Shown here one piece after another: positions 1-5,648 of a DNA stretch of 21,260 bases (position 1 is its first letter; every line of letters starts with the position of its first letter). This DNA is from a virus, in the IMG/VR virus record IMGVR_UViG_3300017956_000167, positions 1 to 21,260 of that record, one strand, 5' to 3'. Position numbers and translations under genes: made by a program. The notes under the pieces were generated by a model. The model did not search any database. It was not told where the DNA came from and saw only the letters and a list, made by a program, of their open reading frames with translations.

Positions 1-193
1 CTAGATTGTCATACCATTCACCAATCTCTTCGTTTGCTTCCATCTCTACAGCAGAAGAGAAATCTACAATTACACCACCAACATCGTCTACTTCAAACGT
101 AGCATTTATATCTTCTTCTTCAACAGCTTCTGGTAAAACATTAATGTTTTCTTCTGTTGGTATCTGTTCAAAAGGATTTTGTTCTATAGCCAT
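1..193 (-). CDS. Probable phage portal protein, N-terminus only (cut by window edge)
   Basis: This reading frame starts at an ATG at 193 and runs off the left edge of the window, giving 64 codons. An AGGA ribosome site lies 7 nt before the ATG. The protein begins MAIEQNPFEQIPTEE, then has a very acidic stretch (VEEEDINATFEVDD) followed by DFSSAVEMEANEEIGEWYDNL. Portal proteins of P22-like marine podoviruses often start with a similar acidic tail and an E-W-Y-x-N-L element before the portal body. The position as fourth gene of a leftward terL operon fits a portal. This is an inference from the N-terminal pattern and gene order, because the portal body is outside the window. It could instead be another head protein. 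Confidence 0.55.
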   Translation of the reverse strand, partial: MAIEQNPFEQIPTEENINVLPEAVEEEDINATFEVDDVGGVIVDFSSAVEMEANEEIGEWYDNL

Positions 194-210
194 TTATTTA
201 TCCTAATTTA

Positions 211-1113
211 TTAGGTATCTACTAAATCAGAAACAAAGTTTCTTGCTTCTTGACTTGTCATATTTTTAGTTGTTTCTTGAATTTCTGCTTTTTGTTCGGG
301 ACTAAATTTCTCATCTACTCTATCAGATAAATCTTTACCTACTTTATCTGAGAAATTTTCAAATGCTCCAAGCAGATCTCCAGACATTAGAGACGCTATT
401 CCTCTAGCTGTTGGATTAGCCAATGGAGATTCTACTCCAAATTGACCTAATGCTTTAGCACCTATTTGATATTTACTTTCAGGATCTCCAAGTATAGCAC
501 TTGCCATAAGATTTGATGGAGACATAGCTGTCATGCCTCTAATAGCATCATAACCAAAACCTGCTAAATCTCTTACTCCTCCCATCATGCCCATTCCAGC
601 AGCTTGTGCTGCTTCTGCAAAAGATGGAGCTTGATAACTGTATTCACCTGTACGTGGATCTATATTTACATCTACACCTAATCCCATTGCAGATAGATTT
701 GCTATTGCATCTAATTCATCTTGTGCATATGACTGTCTATCAAGTCCAGCTTTTCTATCAAAATATCCAATATCCACTAAATCATTATAACCAAATGAAC
801 CTTGTCTTTCAGCATAATCTATTGCATTATCTAATGATTGTTGATCAAATCCCATGTCTGGATCTGCCGCAGCAGCAGCCTCCGCAGCAGCAGCCGCTGC
901 CGCTTGTGAAGCACTTACATTACCTTGTACATCTTCTAATCCTGTATAATCTGGAGCTTGACTTGGATCAGTTGTTGTGCCATCACTACCATCACCATCA
1001 CCGCCATCACCAAAACAACAGTGATTTAATTCATAATCATTGTATAGATTATTCCAAGAACGGGTAGAAGACCACCCATCATTCCACATAGGTCTTTTAA
1101 ATTCTTTGAACAT
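211..1113 (-). CDS. Ala/Gly-rich protein of unknown function in the virion module
   Basis: This is a 300-residue protein that I cannot assign to a family. I chose the ATG at 1113 because GGGAGA lies 8 nt upstream; a GTG at 1128 would add five residues. The first 30 residues are rich in Trp, Asn and Tyr. A Cys-Cys pair and a Gly/Asp run (about residues 32-45) follow, then an almost pure Ala segment (about 71-83). The remaining ~215 residues look like an ordinary soluble protein with several Gly/Ala/Met-rich amphipathic stretches (for example AAGMGMMGGVRDLAGFGYDA) and a charged C-terminal helix. It overlaps the upstream HlyC-like gene by 17 bp and lies 17 bp before the probable portal gene. A virion-associated or internal head protein is plausible. 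No signal peptide is seen. Confidence 0.75.
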   Translation of the reverse strand: MFKEFKRPMWNDGWSSTRSWNNLYNDYELNHCCFGDGGDGDGSDGTTTDPSQAPDYTGLEDVQGNVSASQAAAAAAAEAAAAADPDMGFDQQSLDNAIDYAERQGSFGYNDLVDIGYFDRKAGLDRQSYAQDELDAIANLSAMGLGVDVNIDPRTGEYSYQAPSFAEAAQAAGMGMMGGVRDLAGFGYDAIRGMTAMSPSNLMASAILGDPESKYQIGAKALGQFGVESPLANPTARGIASLMSGDLLGAFENFSDKVGKDLSDRVDEKFSPEQKAEIQETTKNMTSQEARNFVSDLVDT

Positions 1114-1489
1114 TACTTGTTCTCCCACTCCCCAATCTTCTAAAGTTTACTACTTTAGGTAGATCTTTTTCTTTTCTTAATTTATCCAATCTCTTTAATG
1201 CAATATCTCCACCACCATAAGGACAAATAATATTTACTAACCATAAGTTATTTCCAGAGTTCCAATCATCAGGCTTTAAATTATATTTTCTTTCTGCATA
1301 TAATTTAGATGTTTCATCTGATAGTAAAGCCCAACTAGCCCAACAAAGTGGAACTTCTTTATCTTCATAAATAATGTACTGTCCTAATTCTAATGGTGGC
1401 AACACCAAGTTGTAAATAGCTTTTAATCTTATATTATTTAAATTATCTGTTAAAGATAAAATATCTAATACTTTTTTTAAATCTTTCAT
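1097..1489 (-). CDS. HlyC-like (RTX toxin-activating acyltransferase fold) protein, catalytic residues replaced
   Basis: This 130-residue protein resembles HlyC, the lysine acyltransferase that activates RTX haemolysins (GNAT-type fold). From memory of E. coli HlyC, residues 14-92 here align without gaps to HlyC 20-98. Shared features include LP (30-31), QY (37-38), SWA-LS (52-57), Y64, DW-SG (75-79) and P-(Y/F)-G (90-92). HlyC His23 falls on Leu17 and Asp92 on Asn86. There is no histidine anywhere in the protein, so the known dyad is missing and the protein stops short of HlyC's C-terminal region. It sits between terL (42 nt upstream) and the Ala/Gly-rich gene (17 bp overlap), with no RTX toxin gene in view. 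The start ATG has only a weak ribosome site. The fold is likely; acyltransferase activity is doubtful. Confidence 0.75.
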   Translation of the reverse strand: MKDLKKVLDILSLTDNLNNIRLKAIYNLVLPPLELGQYIIYEDKEVPLCWASWALLSDETSKLYAERKYNLKPDDWNSGNNLWLVNIICPYGGGDIALKRLDKLRKEKDLPKVVNFRRLGSGRTSNVQRI

Positions 1490-1531
1490 ATTATTAGTAT
1501 AGCATACTTTTTTCTAATTCACGAATTATAT

Positions 1532-3070
1532 TTATACATTCCAGTATGTAGCTCTACTCTTTCTACTGTCTTCCTCATAGTCAGGATCATCTGGGTGAGT
1601 AAGATGCCATGAATCTTTCATGTAGTGTACTGCCATTGTTAGAGCATCCACTTGGTCATCATGGGCCGCATTTGGAAAACGTATAAGTTCTTCTACTAAG
1701 TCATCTGCCCACTTCTTGTTCATGGGTATCCAGACTCTACCTGATTCCATCATGGGAGTTGCAGCATAAACTCTGGATACCTTATCCTTGTCGGGATTAT
1801 ATTCTAATACTGGTAGTCCTGCTCTACGCATGTCTTGTATGAGAGACTGTCCAGATGCTTTCTTCTCTACCATGCAGATGTCAGGCTTATGTTGGTTGTA
1901 TAACTTCTGAGCCATACGCCTTAGTTCTGGATATTCATATCTACCTTTGATATTACCTAGCAATATGAGATGTGGAGCAAAGTCTTCATACCCTTGATTA
2001 TCTTGGTTATACATGTAGAAGATACCCCATGTCTGTATGACACTGTAGTCAGCCGTATTTGATGTAGAGAAAGCTGTATCATAAGTCTGTATTACAAAAT
2101 CACAGCTAGGTGGTTCTCCATACTCCCAGTTCTTTAACCATCTCTTCTTGATTAAACCACCTTCTTCTGGTGTGGGATCTTGCATGTACAGAGCATTCCA
2201 ATAACGAGATCCATTTGAAGCTTTGATCTCATTCTCATCTACCTTGAGTACATGATCTGGTTTCCATTCTGGAAAATAGCTGTGGCCTACAGGTAAGTCA
2301 AGGAGTTCTGCTGCTTCATCGTCCAACCATGCTGGTATCTTTACGACATCCCAAGGTATTGTCTCATAGTCTGGCATGTTCTCTTGTTGTTTTAGAAGCC
2401 AACCACAGAGATCATCATAGTGATACCGTGTATTGATTATAACTATCGCACCATCTGGCATGATACGAGTTCTCAGACCAGCAGGATACCACTCTTTTAT
2501 AAATCTTCTACCTGCACTTGAGATAGCATCTTCTTCAGACATAGCATCATCAAGGATTGCAACATGAGCACCACGACCAGCTATCTGACTACGTACACCA
2601 GCAGCATAATATGTACCGTTTTTGTTTGTCTTCCACTTACCTGCTGCCCTTACATCACTACGTAGTTCCACACCACGGAATACCTTTTTAAATTCTTCTG
2701 TATTTACGATGTCTCTTACTGATCTACCAAAGTCACTTGCCAGTTGATCACTGTGAGATATGGTCAATAGCTCATGTTCAGGGTTTCTACCTACGTACCA
2801 TGCAGGAAATAGCTTGGAGCAGACAACAGATTTTGATGAACGTGGAGGGAGGAAGACCATCAGCCTCTTGATCTCACCTGATTCTACCTTTTGTAGCTTA
2901 TCAGAGATCACTTCTATGTGTCTACCCATTTTAAAGTCAGACACAATCTGTGGAGCCATTAGTCTTACGAAGGAAAGAAAGTCAGTATTACATTGAAGAT
3001 TCACTTGTTGAGACAACAAACCTTCTAACTGCATATAAGTTTCTATATAGTTACTATTTATTTGTTCCAT
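1532..3070 (-). CDS. terL: Terminase large subunit (ATPase-nuclease packaging motor)
   Basis: This 512-residue protein is the DNA-packaging motor, which translocates concatemeric phage DNA into the prohead and cuts it. The N-terminal ATPase half has a Walker A of the terminase type, LPPRSSKS (74-81, usually PPRxGKS), and an AGRGAHVAILDDAMSEED block (164-181) with Walker B acidic residues D174 and D175. The C-terminal RNase H-like nuclease half shows D331 in QTYDTAFS, E402 in VEKKASG and D471/D472 in HDDQVDALT. Full length is typical of TerL. It is the first gene of the leftward module. The ATG at 3070 has no ribosome site but has a strong promoter directly upstream. The next Met (residue 13) also lacks one. 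No small terminase subunit is recognised in the window. Confidence 0.96.
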   Translation of the reverse strand: MEQINSNYIETYMQLEGLLSQQVNLQCNTDFLSFVRLMAPQIVSDFKMGRHIEVISDKLQKVESGEIKRLMVFLPPRSSKSVVCSKLFPAWYVGRNPEHELLTISHSDQLASDFGRSVRDIVNTEEFKKVFRGVELRSDVRAAGKWKTNKNGTYYAAGVRSQIAGRGAHVAILDDAMSEEDAISSAGRRFIKEWYPAGLRTRIMPDGAIVIINTRYHYDDLCGWLLKQQENMPDYETIPWDVVKIPAWLDDEAAELLDLPVGHSYFPEWKPDHVLKVDENEIKASNGSRYWNALYMQDPTPEEGGLIKKRWLKNWEYGEPPSCDFVIQTYDTAFSTSNTADYSVIQTWGIFYMYNQDNQGYEDFAPHLILLGNIKGRYEYPELRRMAQKLYNQHKPDICMVEKKASGQSLIQDMRRAGLPVLEYNPDKDKVSRVYAATPMMESGRVWIPMNKKWADDLVEELIRFPNAAHDDQVDALTMAVHYMKDSWHLTHPDDPDYEEDSRKSRATYWNV

Positions 3071-3077
3071 AGTATAT

Positions 3078-3106
3078 ATTATACACTATACAGTAAGACT
3101 CTACAA
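3078..3106 (-). promoter_or_regulatory. Strong sigma70-like promoter for terL operon
   Basis: On the minus strand a TTGTAG -35 box (3101-3106) is separated by 17 nt from a perfect TATAAT -10 box (3078-3083). A start point about 7 nt beyond the -10 box falls at roughly 3070-3072, on or next to the terL ATG at 3070. The message would then have almost no 5' leader, consistent with the missing ribosome site. Promoter assignment is by consensus only. Confidence 0.6.
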
Positions 3107-3347
3107 TAGAGAATACTAAAAAAATATAAAAAAATATACTATAGAGCTACTACAAAGCATACTTTATAGTACCGGACTGTGGTATTTTAGCAACAGTGAT
3201 AGATATCTTTTTATTTCTAGATGATAATGCCTAGTATTTTGCTAAATATGTGAGTGGGGTATATATATAATATGCATGCGTGTGCGTTTTTGCGTGTACC
3301 CCTACGCATTATGCGACTCAGCCATGCAAATTTTGCAAAGGAAACCT

Positions 3348-3395
3348 AATTAAACCTCTGTAGTAGTAACATAGTGTTACTACAGAGGGTTAATT
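3348..3395 (+). repeat. Bulged hairpin, copy 1 of a repeated intergenic element
   Basis: The outer AATTAA/TTAATT clamp (3348-3353 with 3390-3395) and CCTCT/AGAGG close on a GTA bulge (3360-3362). An 8-bp stem follows, GTAGTAAC (3363-3370) with GTTACTAC (3376-3383), around the loop ATAGT. No T-tract follows, so it is not a classical terminator. Copies 2 and 3 lie at 3812-3864 and 4072-4107. Confidence 0.8.
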
Positions 3396-3579
3396 AGTAG
3401 TTAATTGCTGACGAAATCTCGCTAATTCATCCGAAGGATGGAGAGATTGGTAACATTCACTACTACGTAGTGGCTAGACAAAATCACTCAAGTCTTTGAC
3501 TTGCAAGGCTTTTTCACTGCTTTGCAGTCAATGCATAGCTGCTCTGCAAAGGATGAAATGCTATGCATTTTGAAGAGGC

Positions 3580-3608
3580 TTGACAAGGCCAAATGACGAT
3601 ACTATTGT
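3580..3608 (+). promoter_or_regulatory. Probable rightward early promoter
   Basis: A perfect TTGACA (3580-3585) is followed after 17 nt by TATTGT (3603-3608), which matches 4 of 6 consensus positions. Transcription would begin near 3615 and read the small-gene operon starting at 3667. The stem-loop at 3610-3643 would then lie at or near the 5' end of the transcript. Confidence 0.6.
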
Positions 3609-3609
3609 A

Positions 3610-3643
3610 GCTTTTAGTACGAACTCTAGTGAGTTCTAAAAGC
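3610..3643 (+). other. Stem-loop at the predicted 5' end of the rightward transcript
   Basis: GCTTTTA (3610-3616) pairs with TAAAAGC (3637-3643), and GAACTC (3621-3626) pairs with GAGTTC (3631-3636). The loop is TAGT, and an unpaired GTAC (3617-3620) lies on the 5' side. It lies between the predicted promoter and the ribosome site of the gene at 3667. A 5' hairpin can protect phage mRNA from decay; that role is inferred. Confidence 0.6.
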
Positions 3644-3666
3644 GAGCAATAGAGAGAGGAAAAACA

Positions 3667-3819
3667 ATGCCGTATATATTCGTTGGTTTACTCATGGCAT
3701 TCTTTGCCATGTTTGCTGCTGATCGTTTCAACGATCCATGGCTGATTGGAGGCTGTGGAATACTGTTCCTTATAGGATCAGTATATGTAATTCTTGGTGT
3801 TAAAGACGAAGTTAATTAA
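3667..3819 (+). CDS. Small membrane protein with two transmembrane segments (holin-like candidate)
   Basis: This 50-residue ORF has a clear ribosome site (AGAGAGG about 7 nt before the ATG) just downstream of the rightward promoter. Two hydrophobic segments are visible: about residues 3-18 (YIFVGLLMAFFAMFAA) and 26-45 (LIGGCGILFLIGSVYVILGV). They are joined by a short polar turn, D-R-F-N-D-P, and followed by the charged tail KDEVN. The size and two-helix hairpin shape are those of small holins, but also of many phage-encoded membrane proteins that alter the host. The endolysin gene lies far away at 10484, so lysis function is only a guess. Its stop codon is embedded in hairpin copy 2. Confidence 0.7.
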   Translation: MPYIFVGLLMAFFAMFAADRFNDPWLIGGCGILFLIGSVYVILGVKDEVN

Positions 3820-3864
3820 TAACTCTGTAGTAGTAACGAAGTGTTACTACAGAGTTTTAATTAA
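3812..3864 (+). repeat. Bulged hairpin, copy 2
   Basis: The TTAATTAA arms (3812-3819 with 3857-3864) enclose AACTCT/AGAGTT. Inside are a GTA bulge (3827-3829) and the conserved 8-bp stem GTAGTAAC/GTTACTAC (3830-3837 with 3843-3850) around the loop GAAGT. The left arm contains the stop codon of the small membrane protein gene. Only four T residues follow the core stem, which would be weak as a terminator. Confidence 0.8.
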
Positions 3865-3882
3865 AATATTATGGAGAAAATC

Positions 3883-4062
3883 ATGTCAAATCTAGTATCA
3901 AATCTTCAATTTGAAATCGACCAGTTCCTTGATAGCAAGTATCAAGTTCATACTTCCACCTGTGGTGGAGCAGTAGATCTTCATGACCACGAAGGATGGT
4001 GGCTAGCTACGCTAGACGAAGACGAAGCAAATATTGAAAATATTTCTGCGATATCATTCTAA
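3883..4062 (+). CDS. Small acidic protein of unknown function
   Basis: This 59-residue protein is not recognised. I chose the ATG at 3883 because GGAGA sits just upstream of it; an ATG at 3871 would have no ribosome site and would contain the one used. The sequence runs from a helix-like start (MSNLVSNLQFEIDQFLDSKY) through a TCGGAVDLHDHEGWW segment to an acidic end (LDEDEANIEN). It lies between hairpin copies 2 and 3, so each small gene here is separated by a structured element. A host-acting early protein is possible. Confidence that it is expressed rests on the ribosome site and the position. Confidence 0.65.
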   Translation: MSNLVSNLQFEIDQFLDSKYQVHTSTCGGAVDLHDHEGWWLATLDEDEANIENISAISF

Positions 4063-4071
4063 CCTATTAAC

Positions 4072-4107
4072 CTCTCTATAGTAGTAACCTTGTGTTACTA
4101 CAGAGAG
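4072..4107 (+). repeat. Bulged hairpin, copy 3
   Basis: CTCTCT (4072-4077) pairs with AGAGAG (4102-4107). The bulge is ATA (4078-4080), and the same 8-bp stem GTAGTAAC/GTTACTAC (4081-4088 with 4094-4101) surrounds the loop CTTGT. In all three copies the stem is invariant, the loop ends in GT, and the bulge is 3 nt on the 5' side. The outer stem differs between copies but keeps its pairing. Confidence 0.8.
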
Positions 4108-4167
4108 TTATATAGAACTGTTCAACAACCAGCCAGAAGCAAGTGCTTCGATACATAGGAGATAATC

Positions 4168-4365
4168 ATGGCTACATTCCAAATCTTTGTTAAAGGTAAG
4201 AAAAATAAAACATCTTGGATTGACCTTGAAAAAGGTAAAGACATATTCAGCAAGTCTGCTGAAACTGGGATGCCAATCAGAGTTATCCACCCTTCGGGTA
4301 GCTTCAAAGTGATCCGCAATGCTGACAATCTCCCAGAGGGAGAGCCAACATCTAGCAGAGCCTAG
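4168..4365 (+). CDS. Small basic protein of unknown function
   Basis: This 65-residue protein has a good ribosome site (AGGAGA 7 nt before the ATG). It is lysine-rich in the first half (VKGKKNKTSWIDLEKGKD) and contains IRVIHPSGSFKVIRNADN, which looks like two short beta strands. I do not recognise a family. A short GAAGC-AAGT-GCTTC stem-loop lies just upstream of its ribosome site (about 4136-4149), and another hairpin follows its stop codon. Two leftward ORFs cover the same DNA but have no ribosome site and are taken as shadows. Confidence 0.7.
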   Translation: MATFQIFVKGKKNKTSWIDLEKGKDIFSKSAETGMPIRVIHPSGSFKVIRNADNLPEGEPTSSRA

Positions 4366-4366
4366 A

Positions 4367-4398
4367 CTAAATAATAAACCTACAAGGGTATTATTTAG
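4367..4398 (+). other. Intergenic hairpin
   Basis: A perfect 10-bp stem, CTAAATAATA (4367-4376) with TATTATTTAG (4389-4398), is topped by CCT/AGG across a 2x1 internal loop with an ACA loop. It lies directly after the gene ending at 4365 and before the ribosome site of the gene at 4422. No T-tract follows, so it looks like a processing or stability element rather than a terminator. Confidence 0.65.
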
Positions 4399-4421
4399 AA
4401 ACTTTAACAATGGAGTATATT

Positions 4422-4625
4422 ATGAAAATTTTACCTTTAAGAGATGGTAGCACAGGTTTTCGTTTTCAAGTATTTGGTATTCAAGGTTTATTCCGCAGGA
4501 GAGCTTTTAAAAAGCTGTGGAATGTTGGATCAGGTGAAACCTGTAATAAAATCAACTTTGGTAAGAATGTCTTATACATTCAAAAATCCACACCATCTAA
4601 ATACTTTGCAAGATTTGCAGGTTAA
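4422..4625 (+). CDS. Small basic protein of unknown function
   Basis: This 67-residue protein starts at 4422 (GGAG 7 nt upstream); the in-frame ATG at 4410 overlaps that ribosome site and is unlikely. The sequence is basic and Phe-rich (GFRFQVFGIQGLFRRRAFKK), with a C-terminal half of short hydrophobic strands (NVLYIQKSTPSKYFARFAG). I do not recognise it. A second ORF shifted by one frame (4444-4632) has no ribosome site and is rejected. A long hairpin begins at the stop codon. Confidence 0.65.
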   Translation: MKILPLRDGSTGFRFQVFGIQGLFRRRAFKKLWNVGSGETCNKINFGKNVLYIQKSTPSKYFARFAG

Positions 4626-4690
4626 TATATAAATTAAATGGGGTTACAGCGAAGCTGTACTTCATGTAGCCCCATTTGGTGTATATATTA
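4622..4690 (+). other. Long compound intergenic hairpin
   Basis: AAATGGGGTTACA (4636-4648) pairs with TGTAGCCCCATTT (4665-4677) over 13 bp with one G-T pair. TAATATAT-type arms (from 4622 and up to 4690) extend the stem across an internal loop. The apical part can fold alternatively as ACAGC-GAA-GCTGT. It fills the gap between the genes ending at 4625 and starting at 4707. There is no T-tract. Confidence 0.65.
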
Positions 4691-4706
4691 GCAACAGGAG
4701 ATAGCT

Positions 4707-5342
4707 ATGCTAGTAAAAGAAGCTAAAACATACGGTAATATATCTCAAGGTAATACAAAGATGCCGGGTACTACCTTTGCCATAGATGCATTTGCTTGCA
4801 TTACAGGTAGTAAACTTGCAAAGATAGAAGGTACACCTTGCCACTCTTGCTATGCAAGAAAGTTGCAGAAGCTACGTCCTAGTGTGGATCAAGGCTGGAA
4901 GGCTAATCTTGCCAAGTGGCAGAAGTCTGACAAGTCTATGTGGGTCTTTGCTATGGTCTTTCAAATAGAAAGATACAACACAGATGGCTATCATAGATGG
5001 TTTGACAGTGGAGACTTACAGTCTGTAGAAATGCTTAAAAACATCGTAGATGTTGCATTGCTAACACCAAAGATCCAACACTGGCTACCAACTCAAGAGC
5101 GTAGCATCGTTAAACAGTACCGCAAACAGTATGGACAAGAGCCATCTAATCTAGTGATTAGAGTATCAGCATCAAAAGTAGATGCACAAAAAGCTCCAGA
5201 CTTTGCTAATACATCTACAGTATTCAAGGACAAAGCACCCATTGGCAAAGTATGCAAAGCAAACACTAGAGGTAATCAGTGTGGCCCTTGCAGGGATTGC
5301 TGGGATGCCACTGTCGAGATTGTATCCTATCCAAAGCACTAA
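4707..5342 (+). CDS. Gp88-like cysteine-rich phage protein
   Basis: This 211-residue protein has a clear ribosome site (AGGAGA). Two cysteine groups are visible: C31, C45 and C48 (TPCHSCYARK), and C183, C192, C195 and C198 (C-x8-C-G-P-C-R-D-C). Between them are HRWFDSGDLQS (96-106) and HWLPTQER (125-132). This layout is that of a phage family I know as gene product 88 (Gp88): a CxxCYA start, an (R/H)xxxSGD block and a W-x-x-T-x-(R/E) block. Its biochemical function is unknown to me. The cysteines suggest bound metal or an iron-sulfur cluster. It is the largest protein of the early block and is flanked by hairpins on both sides. Confidence 0.65.
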   Translation: MLVKEAKTYGNISQGNTKMPGTTFAIDAFACITGSKLAKIEGTPCHSCYARKLQKLRPSVDQGWKANLAKWQKSDKSMWVFAMVFQIERYNTDGYHRWFDSGDLQSVEMLKNIVDVALLTPKIQHWLPTQERSIVKQYRKQYGQEPSNLVIRVSASKVDAQKAPDFANTSTVFKDKAPIGKVCKANTRGNQCGPCRDCWDATVEIVSYPKH

Positions 5343-5343
5343 C

Positions 5344-5394
5344 TTAATTGGAACTCTTAGTAGAGTATCTACGATACTAAAGAGTTACAATTAA
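5344..5394 (+). other. Bulged hairpin related in design to copies 1-3
   Basis: The TTAATTG/CAATTAA clamp (5344-5350 with 5388-5394) encloses AACTCTT/AAGAGTT. An asymmetric internal loop of 5 nt on the 5' side and 1 nt on the 3' side follows, then AGTATC/GATACT with the loop TAC. The TTAATT clamp, the ACTCT stem and the 5'-side bulge repeat the plan of copies 1 and 2, but the inner stem sequence differs. Confidence 0.7.
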
Positions 5395-5408
5395 ATATGG
5401 AGATTGTA

Positions 5409-5648
5409 ATGAAAAAAATAATCCACATCAATCAGCACATCATTAAACGCAATGCCAAAACTGGAGAGCGTAACCCTGTAATTACTTGTAAGACATACAA
5501 GTCTAATGACTATGCTCATGAGGTTGCTATTGATGGCCCTTGCAAGATAGTGTATAGTCCAGACAAGCCGCTATCTTGTGGGGCTAAAGTGTGGATAGAG
5601 ACAGAAGCCGGAGTACAATTAAAGATTGTAGAGGAGACTTTGAAATAA
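5409..5648 (+). CDS. Conserved small phage protein (HINQHxIxxNAKTG family), unknown function
   Basis: This 79-residue protein starts at 5409 (GGAG 9 nt upstream). The sequence IHINQHIIKRNAKTGERNPV, then KTYKSNDYAHEVAIDGP and SPDKPLSCGAKVWIETEA, matches a small protein I have seen in many environmental phages and some bacterial genomes, always annotated as hypothetical. It looks like a compact beta-rich domain. No function is known to me. Its stop codon overlaps the next start codon (TAATG), which suggests translational coupling. Confidence 0.75.
   Translation: MKKIIHINQHIIKRNAKTGERNPVITCKTYKSNDYAHEVAIDGPCKIVYSPDKPLSCGAKVWIETEAGVQLKIVEETLK

Larger units (their letters stand above)
3071..3666. 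other. Divergent, hairpin-rich non-coding region (candidate origin/control region)
   Basis: No convincing gene is found in these 596 bp between the leftward virion module and the rightward early module. The left third is very AT-rich with A-tracts (around 3118-3140) and TA runs (3260-3272). The right two thirds contain many inverted repeats. These are 3348-3395; 3415-3448 (AATCTC and CATCC arms); 3458-3472 (CACTAC, TAC loop); 3489-3503 (CAAGTC, TTT loop); 3516-3528 (ACTGC, TTT loop); 3530-3569 (AATGCATAGC arms, 20-nt loop); and 3610-3643. A rightward promoter lies at 3580-3608. Divergent transcription, AT-rich DNA and dense secondary structure would suit a replication origin, a structured RNA or a transcription control hub. 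Which of these applies is not decided by sequence alone. Confidence 0.55.

Noticed and set aside
6-206. A Ser/Thr-rich rightward ORF at the left edge
   Set aside because: It is the mirror of the acidic portal-like N-terminus on the other strand, which has a ribosome site and a sensible protein.
606-1067. A 153-residue rightward ORF rich in Leu, Gln and His
   Set aside because: It is antisense to the Ala/Gly-rich protein. Its low-complexity composition is what the reverse complement of GCT/GCA-rich and Asp/Gly-rich codons gives, and it has no ribosome site.
3266-3271. A TATAAT hexamer in the divergence region (plus strand)
   Set aside because: It sits in a TA run and no acceptable -35 box occurs 16-18 nt upstream, so it is probably only AT-rich sequence.
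3071-3666. A tRNA gene in the structured non-coding region
   Set aside because: The hairpins do not form a cloverleaf and no T-loop GTTCRA or CCA-end arrangement was found by eye.
3348-4107. CRISPR-like array from the repeated hairpins
   Set aside because: There are only three copies with irregular spacing (about 460 and 250 bp), and genes lie between them.
4108-4410. Two leftward ORFs (100 and 68 residues)
   Set aside because: They oppose the 4168 gene, which has a strong AGGAGA site. They have none and cover intergenic hairpins.
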